A stretch of DNA of 64,000 nt, from contig JANNCV010000017.1 of assembly GCA_031386985.1 (NCBI GenBank), forward strand, positions 9,988 to 73,987, in the 5' to 3' direction. This DNA is from JANJUB01 sp031386985 (lineage in GTDB: Bacteria > Armatimonadota > Fimbriimonadia > Fimbriimonadales > Fimbriimonadaceae). Positions 52,958 through 61,080 of this stretch are shown here, piece after piece. The first letter of the stretch is position 1. Each line of letters opens with the position of its first letter. A model generated the notes under the pieces. It was not told the DNA's origin and ran no database searches. It saw only the letters and a program-made list of their open reading frames with translations. Made by a program: the position numbers and the translations under genes.

Positions 52958-53033
52958 TGTTTATACTCCTAAGTGCTTGTGTTGAACTAGCATCTGATTA
53001 TAGCTTGAGTTCATGTTGTTGGTGCGTTTAGGT

Positions 53034-53061
53034 AAGTTCAGGGGAAGTTCAGGGGAAGTTC
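53034..53061 (+). repeat. Direct repeat AAGTTCAGGGG
   Basis: Two and a half copies of an 11-base unit in tandem, in the intergenic space upstream of the FadN-like gene. Confidence 0.85.
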
Positions 53062-53079
53062 GGTGCTGCGTGTTCGGGT

Positions 53080-53119
53080 CCGAACCTCCGAACACCCGAA
53101 CCCCCGAACCCCCGAACCC
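53080..53119 (+). repeat. 8-base tandem repeat CCGAACNC, five copies
   Basis: CCGAAC recurs at exactly 8-base intervals (53080, 53088, 53096, 53104 and 53112). The last three units are identical and the first two differ only at positions 7-8. A complementary GTTCGGG stands just before. The array ends 9 bases before the candidate -10 box of the next gene. Confidence 0.9.
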
Positions 53120-53141
53120 TACCGCTGGTATCCTCTTTTCG

Positions 53142-55319
53142 GTGAGTTACGAGCATTGGAGTGAGATAAGAAGAGTCGCGGTGATTGGCGCGGGCACGAT
53201 GGGCTCAGGGATTGCCGCTCACCTGGCGAACCTTGGCTTTGAAGTGACGTTGTTGGATTTGACGGCCGACTCGGTTCGAGCCGCGTTCGAGAGAGCCAAG
53301 ACGGCGCGCCCACCCCATTTCTTCTTGCCCGAAACCGCCGATAAGATTCGCCTCGGCTCAATCGAAGAGAACCTAAGCTGGGCGGTTGAGGCCGATTGGA
53401 TTTGCGAAGCCATCATCGAAAAAATGGATGCAAAACGTGCCCTTTTCGAGCGATTGGATGGCCTAATTTCTGAACGAACCGCGATCACCACCAATACGAG
53501 CGGGCTAGAGATTCAACTCCTTTGCGAGGGGCGATCGGAGAGCCTCAAGCAGCGATTTCTTGGCACCCATTTCTTCAATCCGCCTCGCTATCTCAAGCTA
53601 CTAGAGCTAATCCCAACCCCAGATACTGATCCCCAAGCGCTCTCGGCCATGACCCATTTCTTAGAAGAGAAAGTGGCACGGCGGGTGGTGCATGCTAAAG
53701 ATACGCCTGGATTTATTGCGAATCGCTTCGGGATGTGGGCGATGATCCATGCGATTCATATCACCGAGAAGCTCGGGCTGAGTATTGAGCAAGTAGACGC
53801 CATCACCGGCCCTTTCCTAGGTCGGCCCCGCTCGGCGAGTTTCCGGTTGAATGACATTGTTGGGCTCGATATCATGCAAGATATCGCCCGAAATCTGCAG
53901 GAGCGGTGTCCGGAGGATTCGCACATTGGGTTTCTTACCACCCCAAAATCCATGCAATTCCTCCTAGATAAGGGCTGGATTGGCGATAAGGCGGGCCAGG
54001 GCTATTATCGCCGGGAAGGTAAGGAGTTCGTGGCGTTTGACCTCAACACCCACGCTTACCGCGAGCGCCAAGAAGCGATTTTCGCCGAGCTAAACGCAAT
54101 CGCGAAAGAACCACTTGGTCAGCGAATTAGCCGAGCCCTCGAAATGCACAACGAAGCCGGCGAGTTTCTTCGGCATCACCTGATCCCCGTGCTCAAATAC
54201 GCGCGCACTCTCAAGAAGGAAATCAGCCACAACGTCCTCGACTTTGATCGCGTAATGATGTGGGGATTTGGGTGGGAGATGGGGCCGTTTGCGATGATGG
54301 ATGCCATTGGGCATCAGAAGTTCGACGTCCCTCATCCCTTCTATGTTGATAACACTATGCGCTCCTTTGAAGGCAAGTACGTCTTCGTCCCCAACGAGCC
54401 GCAGTATCGCCAAATCCGCGATTATCCCTTGTTGGATCAAAGAGCCACCTTTAACGTGCGGGACCTTGGCGATCATGTTAAGGCGATTGCGATCACCACG
54501 AAAATGGGCACGATTTCGCCCGCCCTCCTCAGCGATTTAGAAGATTGGATGATTGGGCAAAGCGGCCCGATGGTGCTGACTTCCGAAGCGAAACATTTTT
54601 CCGTTGGCTTTGATTTGAGCTGGTTTATCGAGCGCATGGAAACCAGCCGTTTCGATGAAATCAACGAAGGATTGCAGCTCTTGCAACGTGTCGCCTTGAG
54701 CCTCTCCCAAAAGCGAATTGTGGGTGCTATTTTTGGCTACAGCTTAGGCGCGGGGCTAGAACTCGCCATGCAATGCCCCCAGGTCGTTGCCCTGGCCGAT
54801 TCGATGATTGGCTTCCCGGAAGCGAAAGTTGGACTCTTTCCCGGTGGGGGCGGCACGGCGGAATTGGGCTTGCGGGCTCAGGAGGACGGGGCAAAAGCCG
54901 TCGTCGAAGTCGCCCGAAGGCTCGCCGTTGGAGACGCCTCCACCAGCGCCGATCACGCCCGTCACCTCGGCTATCTCCGGCCGACAGATCGAACCGTTTA
55001 TCACCCCGAGCGCCTGATCACGGAAGCCCGCGAGGCCGCAAAGACCGTCAGACCGCACGAGCGTAACGAGTGGAAAGTCCCCGCTGGACCGCTCGTGGGC
55101 ATGATTGACCAAGCCATCGCCGAGCTTCACGCCAAGGGAACGCTGACCGATCACGACAAGCTCATCGCCGAGAAAATCAAAATGATCATCAGCAAAGCCA
55201 CCTCGTTCGAACACGCCCATGAGTTAGAGCGAAGCCTCTTCACGGAACTCTGCGGAAACGCCTTAACGCTGGCCCGAGTGAAGCACATCCTAGAATCCGG
55301 GAAGCCGCTGCGAAACTAA
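53142..55319 (+). CDS. 3-hydroxyacyl-CoA dehydrogenase / enoyl-CoA hydratase fusion (FadN-like)
   Basis: A 725-residue beta-oxidation enzyme with the dehydrogenase first: NAD-binding motif VAVIGAGTMGSGIAAHLANLG (about 11), then GTHFFNPPRYLKLLELIP and DTPGFIANRFG. The C-terminal third is a crotonase domain with SLGAGLELAMQC and GFPEAKVGLFPGGGGTAELGL. This order matches FadN (YusL), not FadB. I start at GTG 53142, 7 bases after TATCCT (53129-53134). The longer frame to 53013 runs through the tandem repeats and gives an unrelated Pro-rich leader. No thiolase or acyl-CoA dehydrogenase gene is adjacent. Confidence 0.93.
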   Translation: MSYEHWSEIRRVAVIGAGTMGSGIAAHLANLGFEVTLLDLTADSVRAAFERAKTARPPHFFLPETADKIRLGSIEENLSWAVEADWICEAIIEKMDAKRALFERLDGLISERTAITTNTSGLEIQLLCEGRSESLKQRFLGTHFFNPPRYLKLLELIPTPDTDPQALSAMTHFLEEKVARRVVHAKDTPGFIANRFGMWAMIHAIHITEKLGLSIEQVDAITGPFLGRPRSASFRLNDIVGLDIMQDIARNLQERCPEDSHIGFLTTPKSMQFLLDKGWIGDKAGQGYYRREGKEFVAFDLNTHAYRERQEAIFAELNAIAKEPLGQRISRALEMHNEAGEFLRHHLIPVLKYARTLKKEISHNVLDFDRVMMWGFGWEMGPFAMMDAIGHQKFDVPHPFYVDNTMRSFEGKYVFVPNEPQYRQIRDYPLLDQRATFNVRDLGDHVKAIAITTKMGTISPALLSDLEDWMIGQSGPMVLTSEAKHFSVGFDLSWFIERMETSRFDEINEGLQLLQRVALSLSQKRIVGAIFGYSLGAGLELAMQCPQVVALADSMIGFPEAKVGLFPGGGGTAELGLRAQEDGAKAVVEVARRLAVGDASTSADHARHLGYLRPTDRTVYHPERLITEAREAAKTVRPHERNEWKVPAGPLVGMIDQAIAELHAKGTLTDHDKLIAEKIKMIISKATSFEHAHELERSLFTELCGNALTLARVKHILESGKPLRN

Positions 55320-55340
55320 ATCAATCCCCCACTCCCTGTG

Positions 55341-55363
55341 GCTTTGGCGTCCTCGCCCAAGGT
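55341..55363. repeat. Short palindromic dispersed repeat, copy A
   Basis: Shares GGCGTCCTCGCCCAAGGT with copy B at 56437-56460. It lies in the 166-base gap between two convergent genes; nothing else was seen in that gap. Confidence 0.6.
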
Positions 55364-55485
55364 CACCCGAACCCCTCACCCCTTGTTCTGCGGCAGAATA
55401 GAGCTAGAGACTCAGAGCGATCCCAACTCATTGCGGCCCGTCAGCGCGCGCTCGGCTAATGCATAGATCGCGAAGAGGAGTTTGT

Positions 55486-56373
55486 TCAGAACAAGTTGAG
55501 CGACTTGACCCGGGCCGCGAAATCGAGCACTTCGGATCTTACTTCCTGCACCGTTTTTCCTCTCGATAGGTCAAGGGTGGTTTGCAAGTGGACGAAACCG
55601 TCCTGAACTAAAACTTGTGCCCATTCGATGCGGTCGGCGATAGGCTTGAAACGCTTTAGCTTTCCTGGGTCGGGACGGACCATAGAGGACAATGAGCATC
55701 CGCCAAAGCCTCCTGCGGCGGCGTTGAAGTAAACCGGAACACCGAGTGGCTCGGCACCGATACACCAACCATTGCTCGAGCCCGCACCCAGTTCATTTCC
55801 CCATTTCAACTTTTTGCGCAAATAGGCGATGTCCTCAGGATCAATGGATAGCAGCCTGTCTTGCAGGTTGAGCGGAACTTTCCCCATTTGATATACCTGG
55901 TCAGATAGCTTTGCTCCCCTGGGCTGTAGCATGTGTTTCAGGTTCCGACATGCGCTGAAAAGGGCTTGTATGTTTGCCTTCATATCTTGCTGCGAGCTCT
56001 CAGTACGAGCGACCGTGTTCTCCAGTATCACGCGCCCTCCAAGGAAAGAAGCAGCGGTCATCCGATCCAGCTTTTCACGAGCCTTCCAATCGCGCAGGTG
56101 CTCCTTGGGATAGTAGCGAGGCAAATCGAACTCAACGCGCCCAGTTGCCATTCCGACAAATGGCTCGCCTTCCACGCCATGGGAATGAAAGCTCATCACG
56201 ACGTGAATTGTCGTTTCTCCGTCGGTAACGGTAGCAAGATGGGGATTTTTCAGGTTCACGACCCGGTAGCTCATCGCCGCGATCCGCCTTAAGAAATTTA
56301 GCTTAGAAAGTTCCCCGATCGGCTCGGCTTGTTGTTGTAACAGCAGGGTGCTGACTAAAAAGCTAAGGCTCAT
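55486..56373 (-). CDS. Secreted hypothetical protein
   Basis: A 295-residue protein from the ATG at 56373, giving a short hydrophobic leader (MSLSFLVSTLLLQQQ). A longer frame to 56457 would translate through a dispersed palindromic repeat, so I reject it. The mature part has FLRRIAAMSYRVVNLKNPHLATVTDGE, then HVVMSFHSHGVEGEPF, then a helical segment and IDPEDIAYLRKKLKWGNELG. The end of the protein is helical. I recognise no family. It is on the same strand as the dcw cluster, about 180 bases after murE, and is probably a separate transcript. Confidence 0.65.
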   Translation of the reverse strand: MSLSFLVSTLLLQQQAEPIGELSKLNFLRRIAAMSYRVVNLKNPHLATVTDGETTIHVVMSFHSHGVEGEPFVGMATGRVEFDLPRYYPKEHLRDWKAREKLDRMTAASFLGGRVILENTVARTESSQQDMKANIQALFSACRNLKHMLQPRGAKLSDQVYQMGKVPLNLQDRLLSIDPEDIAYLRKKLKWGNELGAGSSNGWCIGAEPLGVPVYFNAAAGGFGGCSLSSMVRPDPGKLKRFKPIADRIEWAQVLVQDGFVHLQTTLDLSRGKTVQEVRSEVLDFAARVKSLNLF

Positions 56374-56436
56374 GTTTGTTTGACGCGTGAGTCTAGTTCG
56401 AGTAACAGCCCACAAGTGTTGTTCTAAGCGAGTCAT

Positions 56437-56460
56437 GGCTTGGGCGTCCTCGCCCAAGGT
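56437..56460. repeat. Short palindromic dispersed repeat, copy B
   Basis: The 7-bp arms CTTGGGC and GCCCAAG surround GTCCTC, giving a hairpin. Same core as copy A at 55341-55363. Confidence 0.65.
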
Positions 56461-56549
56461 TTACACGGCGCGCCCGGATCGTGTTCGGTGGTTTGCAAAC
56501 TAGCCACGACCCCAAGGGCAGGCGGGCCCTCAGCAGAGGCGATGGTACG

Positions 56550-58058
56550 CTAAGGCTTCGCCTTCGCCGCTTTTTTGGCAAGCTCCCGATCATCCATTGG
56601 GAACTTTTCGTGACCGATTATTTGGTAGTTCTCGTGGCCCTTGCCCGCAATGACTATCGCGTCGCCTTGCTCCGCGAGTTCTATTGCTCGGGCGATGGCT
56701 TGGGGGCGGTCGGCGATAATTTCGTGGGGGCCGGTGAGTCCGGCGGCTACTTCATCTAGAATAGCAGCAGGGTCTTCGGTGCGGGGGTTGTCGCTGGTGG
56801 CGATGACGTAATCGCTTCCGGCAGATGCGGCGGCGGCCATGAGGGGGCGTTTGGTTTTGTCGCGGTCGCCGCCGCACCCGAAGACGGTGATGATGCGACC
56901 GCTCACCAGGGGGCGGGCGGTTTGGAGGAGCTTGGTGAGGGCGTCAGGGGTGTGGGCGTAATCTACGATGATGCCGATGTTTTGGTAGTTGGGGACGGGC
57001 TCGAAGCGTCCGGGAACGGGGCGCACTTGGGTCATGGCTTGGCAGACTTGTTCTGGGTTGAAACAGGCTCTGGCCTCAGGAGTCTCAATGGCCCTTACGA
57101 TCGCGTAGGCGGCGACGCAATTTTCGACGTTGTAATCACCGCCGAGGTTGGCTTCAAACTCTGTGCCCTCTATGGCTACTCTCAGTTTTGTGAGTTCGAC
57201 TTTTATGGGGGTGGCAATGAGGGAGCTGGGGGTTTCCGAGGCTGTCGCGGGGGGGAGAGCCACCCCCCGTCCCTTGTTGGTTTGCGCTGGGTTGGAGTTT
57301 TCCGGCGTTATTTGGAAGGGCTTAGCGCCCGGCATTTCTCGATACCACTTTTTACCGGTTTCATCCCCCGTGTTGATCAGCCTGTGCTTCGATTCGAACT
57401 TGGTGAAGAGCAACTTCTTCGCCGCTTCATAGTCAGCCATGTTGCCGTGAAAATCGAGATGATCTTGGGTGAGGTTGGTGAAGGCGACGGCTTCAAACGT
57501 TAGCCCGTGGGCTCTCTTTTGGGCGAGGGCGTGAGAACTGACCTCGATCGTCATCGCTTCGCACCCGCTATCGGCGGCTTCGTGGAGCATCGCGTAGAGT
57601 TCGATAGGGAAGGGGGTGGTGTTCGCCAGCTCGCGCTCAAAGGAAGGGGTTTGGAAGCCGAGGGTGCCGAGATAGCCGCACGGGACGCCCAGTGCGTTCA
57701 AGAGATCGCGGACGATCCAGGCGGTGGTGGTTTTGCCATTGGTGCCGGTGATTGCGATGAGTTTCATTCGGAGGCCGGGATCGCCGAAAGCGGCGAGAGC
57801 GAGCCGCCACATGGAGTCTTCGAACTGAGCAGGATCGAGCTGGGTGGCAGCTAAGCCGAGCGAAAGCGCCAACTCAAAACCCTCATCCGAGTGCACTAGC
57901 GCGGCGACCGCCCCTTTCTGCGCCGCTTCCGCCAGAAACCGATGCGAATCGCCCGTCGCCGAAGGCATGCAGACGAAAAGAGAACCGCCGATAATCGTGC
58001 GTGAATCGGCGGTTAGATGGAGGCACTGCGGATTCTTGGCGATCCGCTTGAGTGTTAT
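56550..58058 (-). CDS. murE: UDP-MurNAc-tripeptide synthetase MurE, non-AUG start
   Basis: A 502-residue ligase that adds the third stem-peptide residue. The P-loop is ITGTNGKTTTAW; the acid residues and carbamylated Lys region lie in NLTQDHLDFHG; the meso-diaminopimelate signature is TSDNPRTEDP. The first ATG (57968) falls after the conserved UDP-binding DSR motif (ADSRTIIGGSLFVC), which is encoded upstream in the same frame. No ATG, GTG, TTG or CTG exists between that motif and the TGA at 58109. The best start is ATA at 58058, overlapping the PBP stop (ATAA), with ATC at 58076 as alternative. A sequencing frameshift is less likely because homology continues in frame. An insert of about 30 residues (about 245-275, TNKGRGVALPPATASETPSS) is unusual. 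Confidence 0.88.
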   Translation of the reverse strand: MTLKRIAKNPQCLHLTADSRTIIGGSLFVCMPSATGDSHRFLAEAAQKGAVAALVHSDEGFELALSLGLAATQLDPAQFEDSMWRLALAAFGDPGLRMKLIAITGTNGKTTTAWIVRDLLNALGVPCGYLGTLGFQTPSFERELANTTPFPIELYAMLHEAADSGCEAMTIEVSSHALAQKRAHGLTFEAVAFTNLTQDHLDFHGNMADYEAAKKLLFTKFESKHRLINTGDETGKKWYREMPGAKPFQITPENSNPAQTNKGRGVALPPATASETPSSLIATPIKVELTKLRVAIEGTEFEANLGGDYNVENCVAAYAIVRAIETPEARACFNPEQVCQAMTQVRPVPGRFEPVPNYQNIGIIVDYAHTPDALTKLLQTARPLVSGRIITVFGCGGDRDKTKRPLMAAAASAGSDYVIATSDNPRTEDPAAILDEVAAGLTGPHEIIADRPQAIARAIELAEQGDAIVIAGKGHENYQIIGHEKFPMDDRELAKKAAKAKP

Positions 58059-60673
58059 GTGCGCTTCTTGGAAGATGGTTTGGAAGTTGAACTCTTTCGT
58101 GGCGTTTCACTCTTCTTGGCAACCACTTTTTTGGCAGCTACCGTTGTTGGCTTTGATGTTACGCTGGTTGGCTTCTTTGCCGCTGTCTGATTTTTCGTTG
58201 CTTGTCTTGATTCGAGCAACTTCCTGAGTCGCGCATTTTCCAGTTCCAGTTCCTTCAAACGATCAACCGGTTTAGGTCGTGGCTTCGCTGGTGTTGCTTT
58301 GGGCTCAGGTTCCGTTCGGCGTACTACTCGGGCGGTAGTTCGCTTGGGTTCTTTGGTGGATGACTTTGGCTTTGCGATCGGTTGCGCTCGCTTTGACTCC
58401 GTCGTGACGACCGCGATGGGTTCGCTCTTGCGGGTTGTCTTGCGCACGATTGCGGCTGGGTTGGTCGTAGATCGATTGGCGCTTGAGGTCTTAGCCGCTC
58501 CCTTTGTCGGCGTGGATTGCGAGCGTCGTTCTTCTCTCGGCTTAGTCTCTGGTTCCTTGCGCCGCTTCACGTCACGAGTCGCTTTTCCACTCTCGATTTC
58601 AGTCGCAGATCGAGGTTCCGGTTGCGAGCGCTTGTCCAATTTCTGCTTGGGCTCCGGCTCTTTTCGGCGCTTTACATCCCCGGTCGTTTTCACATTTGCC
58701 GTCTCGTCAGCGAGGCCAGCAATGCGCTTCACATCGGGCTTGGCGAGCTTTCTCACTTGCTCCATCGTCATCCTGCCGATCACGGACTTCTCCCTATCCG
58801 GGATTTCTCGGGCTGAAACCTCAATTTCCGGTCCGGTTGATGCCACAACTTGCTCGTCGGGCGGGCTCTGCACTTCTTCGATTTCGCTTGGCTTAGAGGT
58901 TGGACTAACGGGATTCGATTGAGCTCTGGGCGAGTTGATCGCAACTCGAGTGGGGGTTGCTTTGCTGGCGAGGTTTGAAATCCTCGGAATCGCCATGCGG
59001 TTGATTACCGATTTACAAACCTTTAGAAACACGGGACCAGCAACTTGCGCACCGTAATACACTTTGCCCTTGGGGTTATCAATCATCACCAAGATCACGG
59101 CCTTGGGCTTGTCAGCGGGGACAAATCCGACGAAGTTGGAGACGTATCCGCCGGTGCCGATTCGCTGGGCAGTCCCGGTTTTGCCGCCTAGGTCATAGCC
59201 AGCGATCCTCAAAGAGTGCCCAGTTCCACGATCCGAATCCATTACTGACCGCATGAACTGCAGGACGCTCGTTGTCGTTTCTGGCTTCAGAACCTGTTTG
59301 CCGGGCACAATCGCTTGCTTGTTATCACCAATTCGATCAATCAATCGAGGATGAACGGCAACGCCGTTGTTACCAATCATACAAAACGCGGAGGCGAGGG
59401 CGACTGGGGTGACATTGAGCGATTGCCCGAACCCTAAGTTCGAGAGTTGTAGGCGTTCAGCGGGGTCGTTTTTATCAAGCAACCCGCCGGCTTCGCCCGG
59501 TAATCCGAGCCTGGATCCGCCAATCAGTCCTAAATCTTCGATGTACTTCATGAACGGGGTTCGACCAATCCGGAGAGCCCACTGGGCGGAAACCACATTG
59601 CATGATCGGGCGATGGCTTGTTCTGGGTCCAACGTGCCGTGAGCGCTCGAACCACCGTGGGAAGCACAGTGAATGGTTCGGTTCCCGATTTTCATTGAAC
59701 CTGGGCAGTTGAAGTTCTCATAAGCTCCAACAACGCCATCATCTATTGCCTTAGCGATCGTTAAGATCTTGAACGTTGAACCTGGCTCCAGGCTCGACAT
59801 GAACGCAGTCGAGTGACCGGGGGCAAACTCACCTTTCTTCGCTTTGGCGAAAGGCTTGCTTGGATCAAAACTTGGATAGCTCGCGCAGGCAAGAATGTCG
59901 CCCGTGCTGGGAACCATGATAACGACTGTGCCTTGATCAGCTTTTCTAGCCTTGACGGCTTGAGTTACCGCCTCATAGGCGATTCTCTGCAACTCGCTAT
60001 CAATCGTTAGGGTAATCGGGGTTCCATCTTGTTTAGCCTTCGTTTCGCGGCCCATCCGCATCGGCAGATACTGACCGTAACGGTCTACCATGCCGACGGT
60101 TTCCCCGTTTTCACCCGTCAAGCCGCGATTGAACGCCTGCTCAATGCCTAGCTTAGCGCTGCCCTTTTGAACGGTACCAATGATGTTAGCTGCCGCGAGA
60201 CTTAGACTGTAAGAGCGATTCCCGGCGGGACGCAGGCCCACGCCATCGGCTTGCCACTTTCGTTTTACATCCTGAATGCTGTTTGCTTGAGTGATGCTAA
60301 ACGGCTTCTGCCATTCCACAACTTTCTTTTGACCCCGGGATAGGGAAGCGAATTCACTTGCGGGAATGCCGGTTGCCGCTCCCAGAGCCATGTAGAACCC
60401 AGAAACACGAGGCACTTTACGAAAATCAACCACCAGAACGCGGCTATCGTCCTCTTGAGCAAGTGGTCGCCCATCCGAGGTGTAAATCGCACCCCGGCGC
60501 GCCATTTCTGAGGTTTTTACGACAAAGCGCTTGCTGTCTCGAGCTTTCGCCAAGATGTCGCCACGGCCAAGAATATGCACGCGCGCTTGGCTCCCGATGG
60601 CTACAACGAACGCCGCAAGGGTTAGGTAGCGGACGGCAATCAGTCGTTTGTCAGAGTTCATTCGTTGCGACAA
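58055..60673 (-). CDS. Division-type class B penicillin-binding protein with long basic tail
   Basis: An 872-residue FtsI/Spo VD-type transpeptidase. The N-terminal membrane segment (about 12-30) is followed by the pedestal domain (MARRGAIYTSDGRPLAQ). The transpeptidase domain has SxxK in EPGSTFKILT, SxN in IARSCNVVSA and KTG in LGGKTGTAQR. Residues from about 568 to the end (305 residues) form a low-complexity, Lys/Arg/Pro/Ser/Thr-rich tail. It contains two copies of a DVKRRKEPE-centred unit and one short leucine-zipper-like helix (DRLKELELENARLRKLLE). The tail would be periplasmic. The start is at 60673 or at the internal Met at 60661; both overlap the FtsL-like gene. The stop overlaps the proposed murE start. 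Confidence 0.93.
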   Translation of the reverse strand: MSQRMNSDKRLIAVRYLTLAAFVVAIGSQARVHILGRGDILAKARDSKRFVVKTSEMARRGAIYTSDGRPLAQEDDSRVLVVDFRKVPRVSGFYMALGAATGIPASEFASLSRGQKKVVEWQKPFSITQANSIQDVKRKWQADGVGLRPAGNRSYSLSLAAANIIGTVQKGSAKLGIEQAFNRGLTGENGETVGMVDRYGQYLPMRMGRETKAKQDGTPITLTIDSELQRIAYEAVTQAVKARKADQGTVVIMVPSTGDILACASYPSFDPSKPFAKAKKGEFAPGHSTAFMSSLEPGSTFKILTIAKAIDDGVVGAYENFNCPGSMKIGNRTIHCASHGGSSAHGTLDPEQAIARSCNVVSAQWALRIGRTPFMKYIEDLGLIGGSRLGLPGEAGGLLDKNDPAERLQLSNLGFGQSLNVTPVALASAFCMIGNNGVAVHPRLIDRIGDNKQAIVPGKQVLKPETTTSVLQFMRSVMDSDRGTGHSLRIAGYDLGGKTGTAQRIGTGGYVSNFVGFVPADKPKAVILVMIDNPKGKVYYGAQVAGPVFLKVCKSVINRMAIPRISNLASKATPTRVAINSPRAQSNPVSPTSKPSEIEEVQSPPDEQVVASTGPEIEVSAREIPDREKSVIGRMTMEQVRKLAKPDVKRIAGLADETANVKTTGDVKRRKEPEPKQKLDKRSQPEPRSATEIESGKATRDVKRRKEPETKPREERRSQSTPTKGAAKTSSANRSTTNPAAIVRKTTRKSEPIAVVTTESKRAQPIAKPKSSTKEPKRTTARVVRRTEPEPKATPAKPRPKPVDRLKELELENARLRKLLESRQATKNQTAAKKPTSVTSKPTTVAAKKVVAKKSETPRKSSTSKPSSKKRT

Positions 60674-61043
60674 TAGTTCGCTCCTCGCCAGGGGCGGAGA
60701 TTCCAGGGACGAGTTCGGTTGCGGCTAGGCCATTTGCAACCGCCCATTTTTCTATCCGATTAGTGCTCTTAATATCTCGAACGGATCGCTCCAAAGAGTG
60801 AATGGCCTTAGATGCCATGGTTGCTCGGAGCCGGGCGAGCCCGCCTTCCTGCCGCGCTTGATCAATCATGATATGACCGCCCATGCTACTCGCAAAGTAG
60901 GCGACAAAGGCAACCCCAAAAAAGGTCAAACTCCTCACTAAAATGACTTGGCCCACTTTTGCGCGGGACTTTGACCTGCGACGGTTGCGGATACCTGTAT
61001 CCCTATTGCCGATATTTCTACGATTGACTGCTACTGTGCTCAT
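60651..61043 (-). CDS. ftsL: FtsL-like cell division protein
   Basis: A 130-residue single-pass protein. A basic cytoplasmic N-terminus (NRRNIGNRDTGIRNRRRSKSR) precedes one membrane segment (VRSLTFFGVAFVAYFASSM) and an extracytoplasmic helix (QARQEGGLARLRATMASKAIHSLERSVRD). FtsL proteins diverge widely; the call rests on topology and on position between rsmH and the division PBP. The start is ATG at 61043, with purine-rich sequence upstream. It ends inside the PBP start region (11 to 23-base overlap). Confidence 0.75.
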   Translation of the reverse strand: MSTVAVNRRNIGNRDTGIRNRRRSKSRAKVGQVILVRSLTFFGVAFVAYFASSMGGHIMIDQARQEGGLARLRATMASKAIHSLERSVRDIKSTNRIEKWAVANGLAATELVPGISAPGEERTIVATNEL

Positions 61044-61080
61044 CTTCCTTGATCTCCTAAGTGCCAAATCCTTTTGGCGA

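Noticed and set aside
53080..53119. CRISPR-like array
   Set aside because: The units are 8 bases with no spacers; this is a simple tandem repeat.
56922..57503. 193-residue Gly/Val/Glu-rich frame opposite murE
   Set aside because: Shadow of murE; low-complexity content follows from complementing Ala/Pro/Thr codons.
57508..57968. ATG at 57968 as the murE start
   Set aside because: It would remove the conserved UDP-binding DSR motif that is clearly encoded in frame upstream.
58299..58922. 207-residue frame opposite the PBP tail
   Set aside because: Shadow produced by the Lys/Arg/Thr/Pro-rich codons of the tail.
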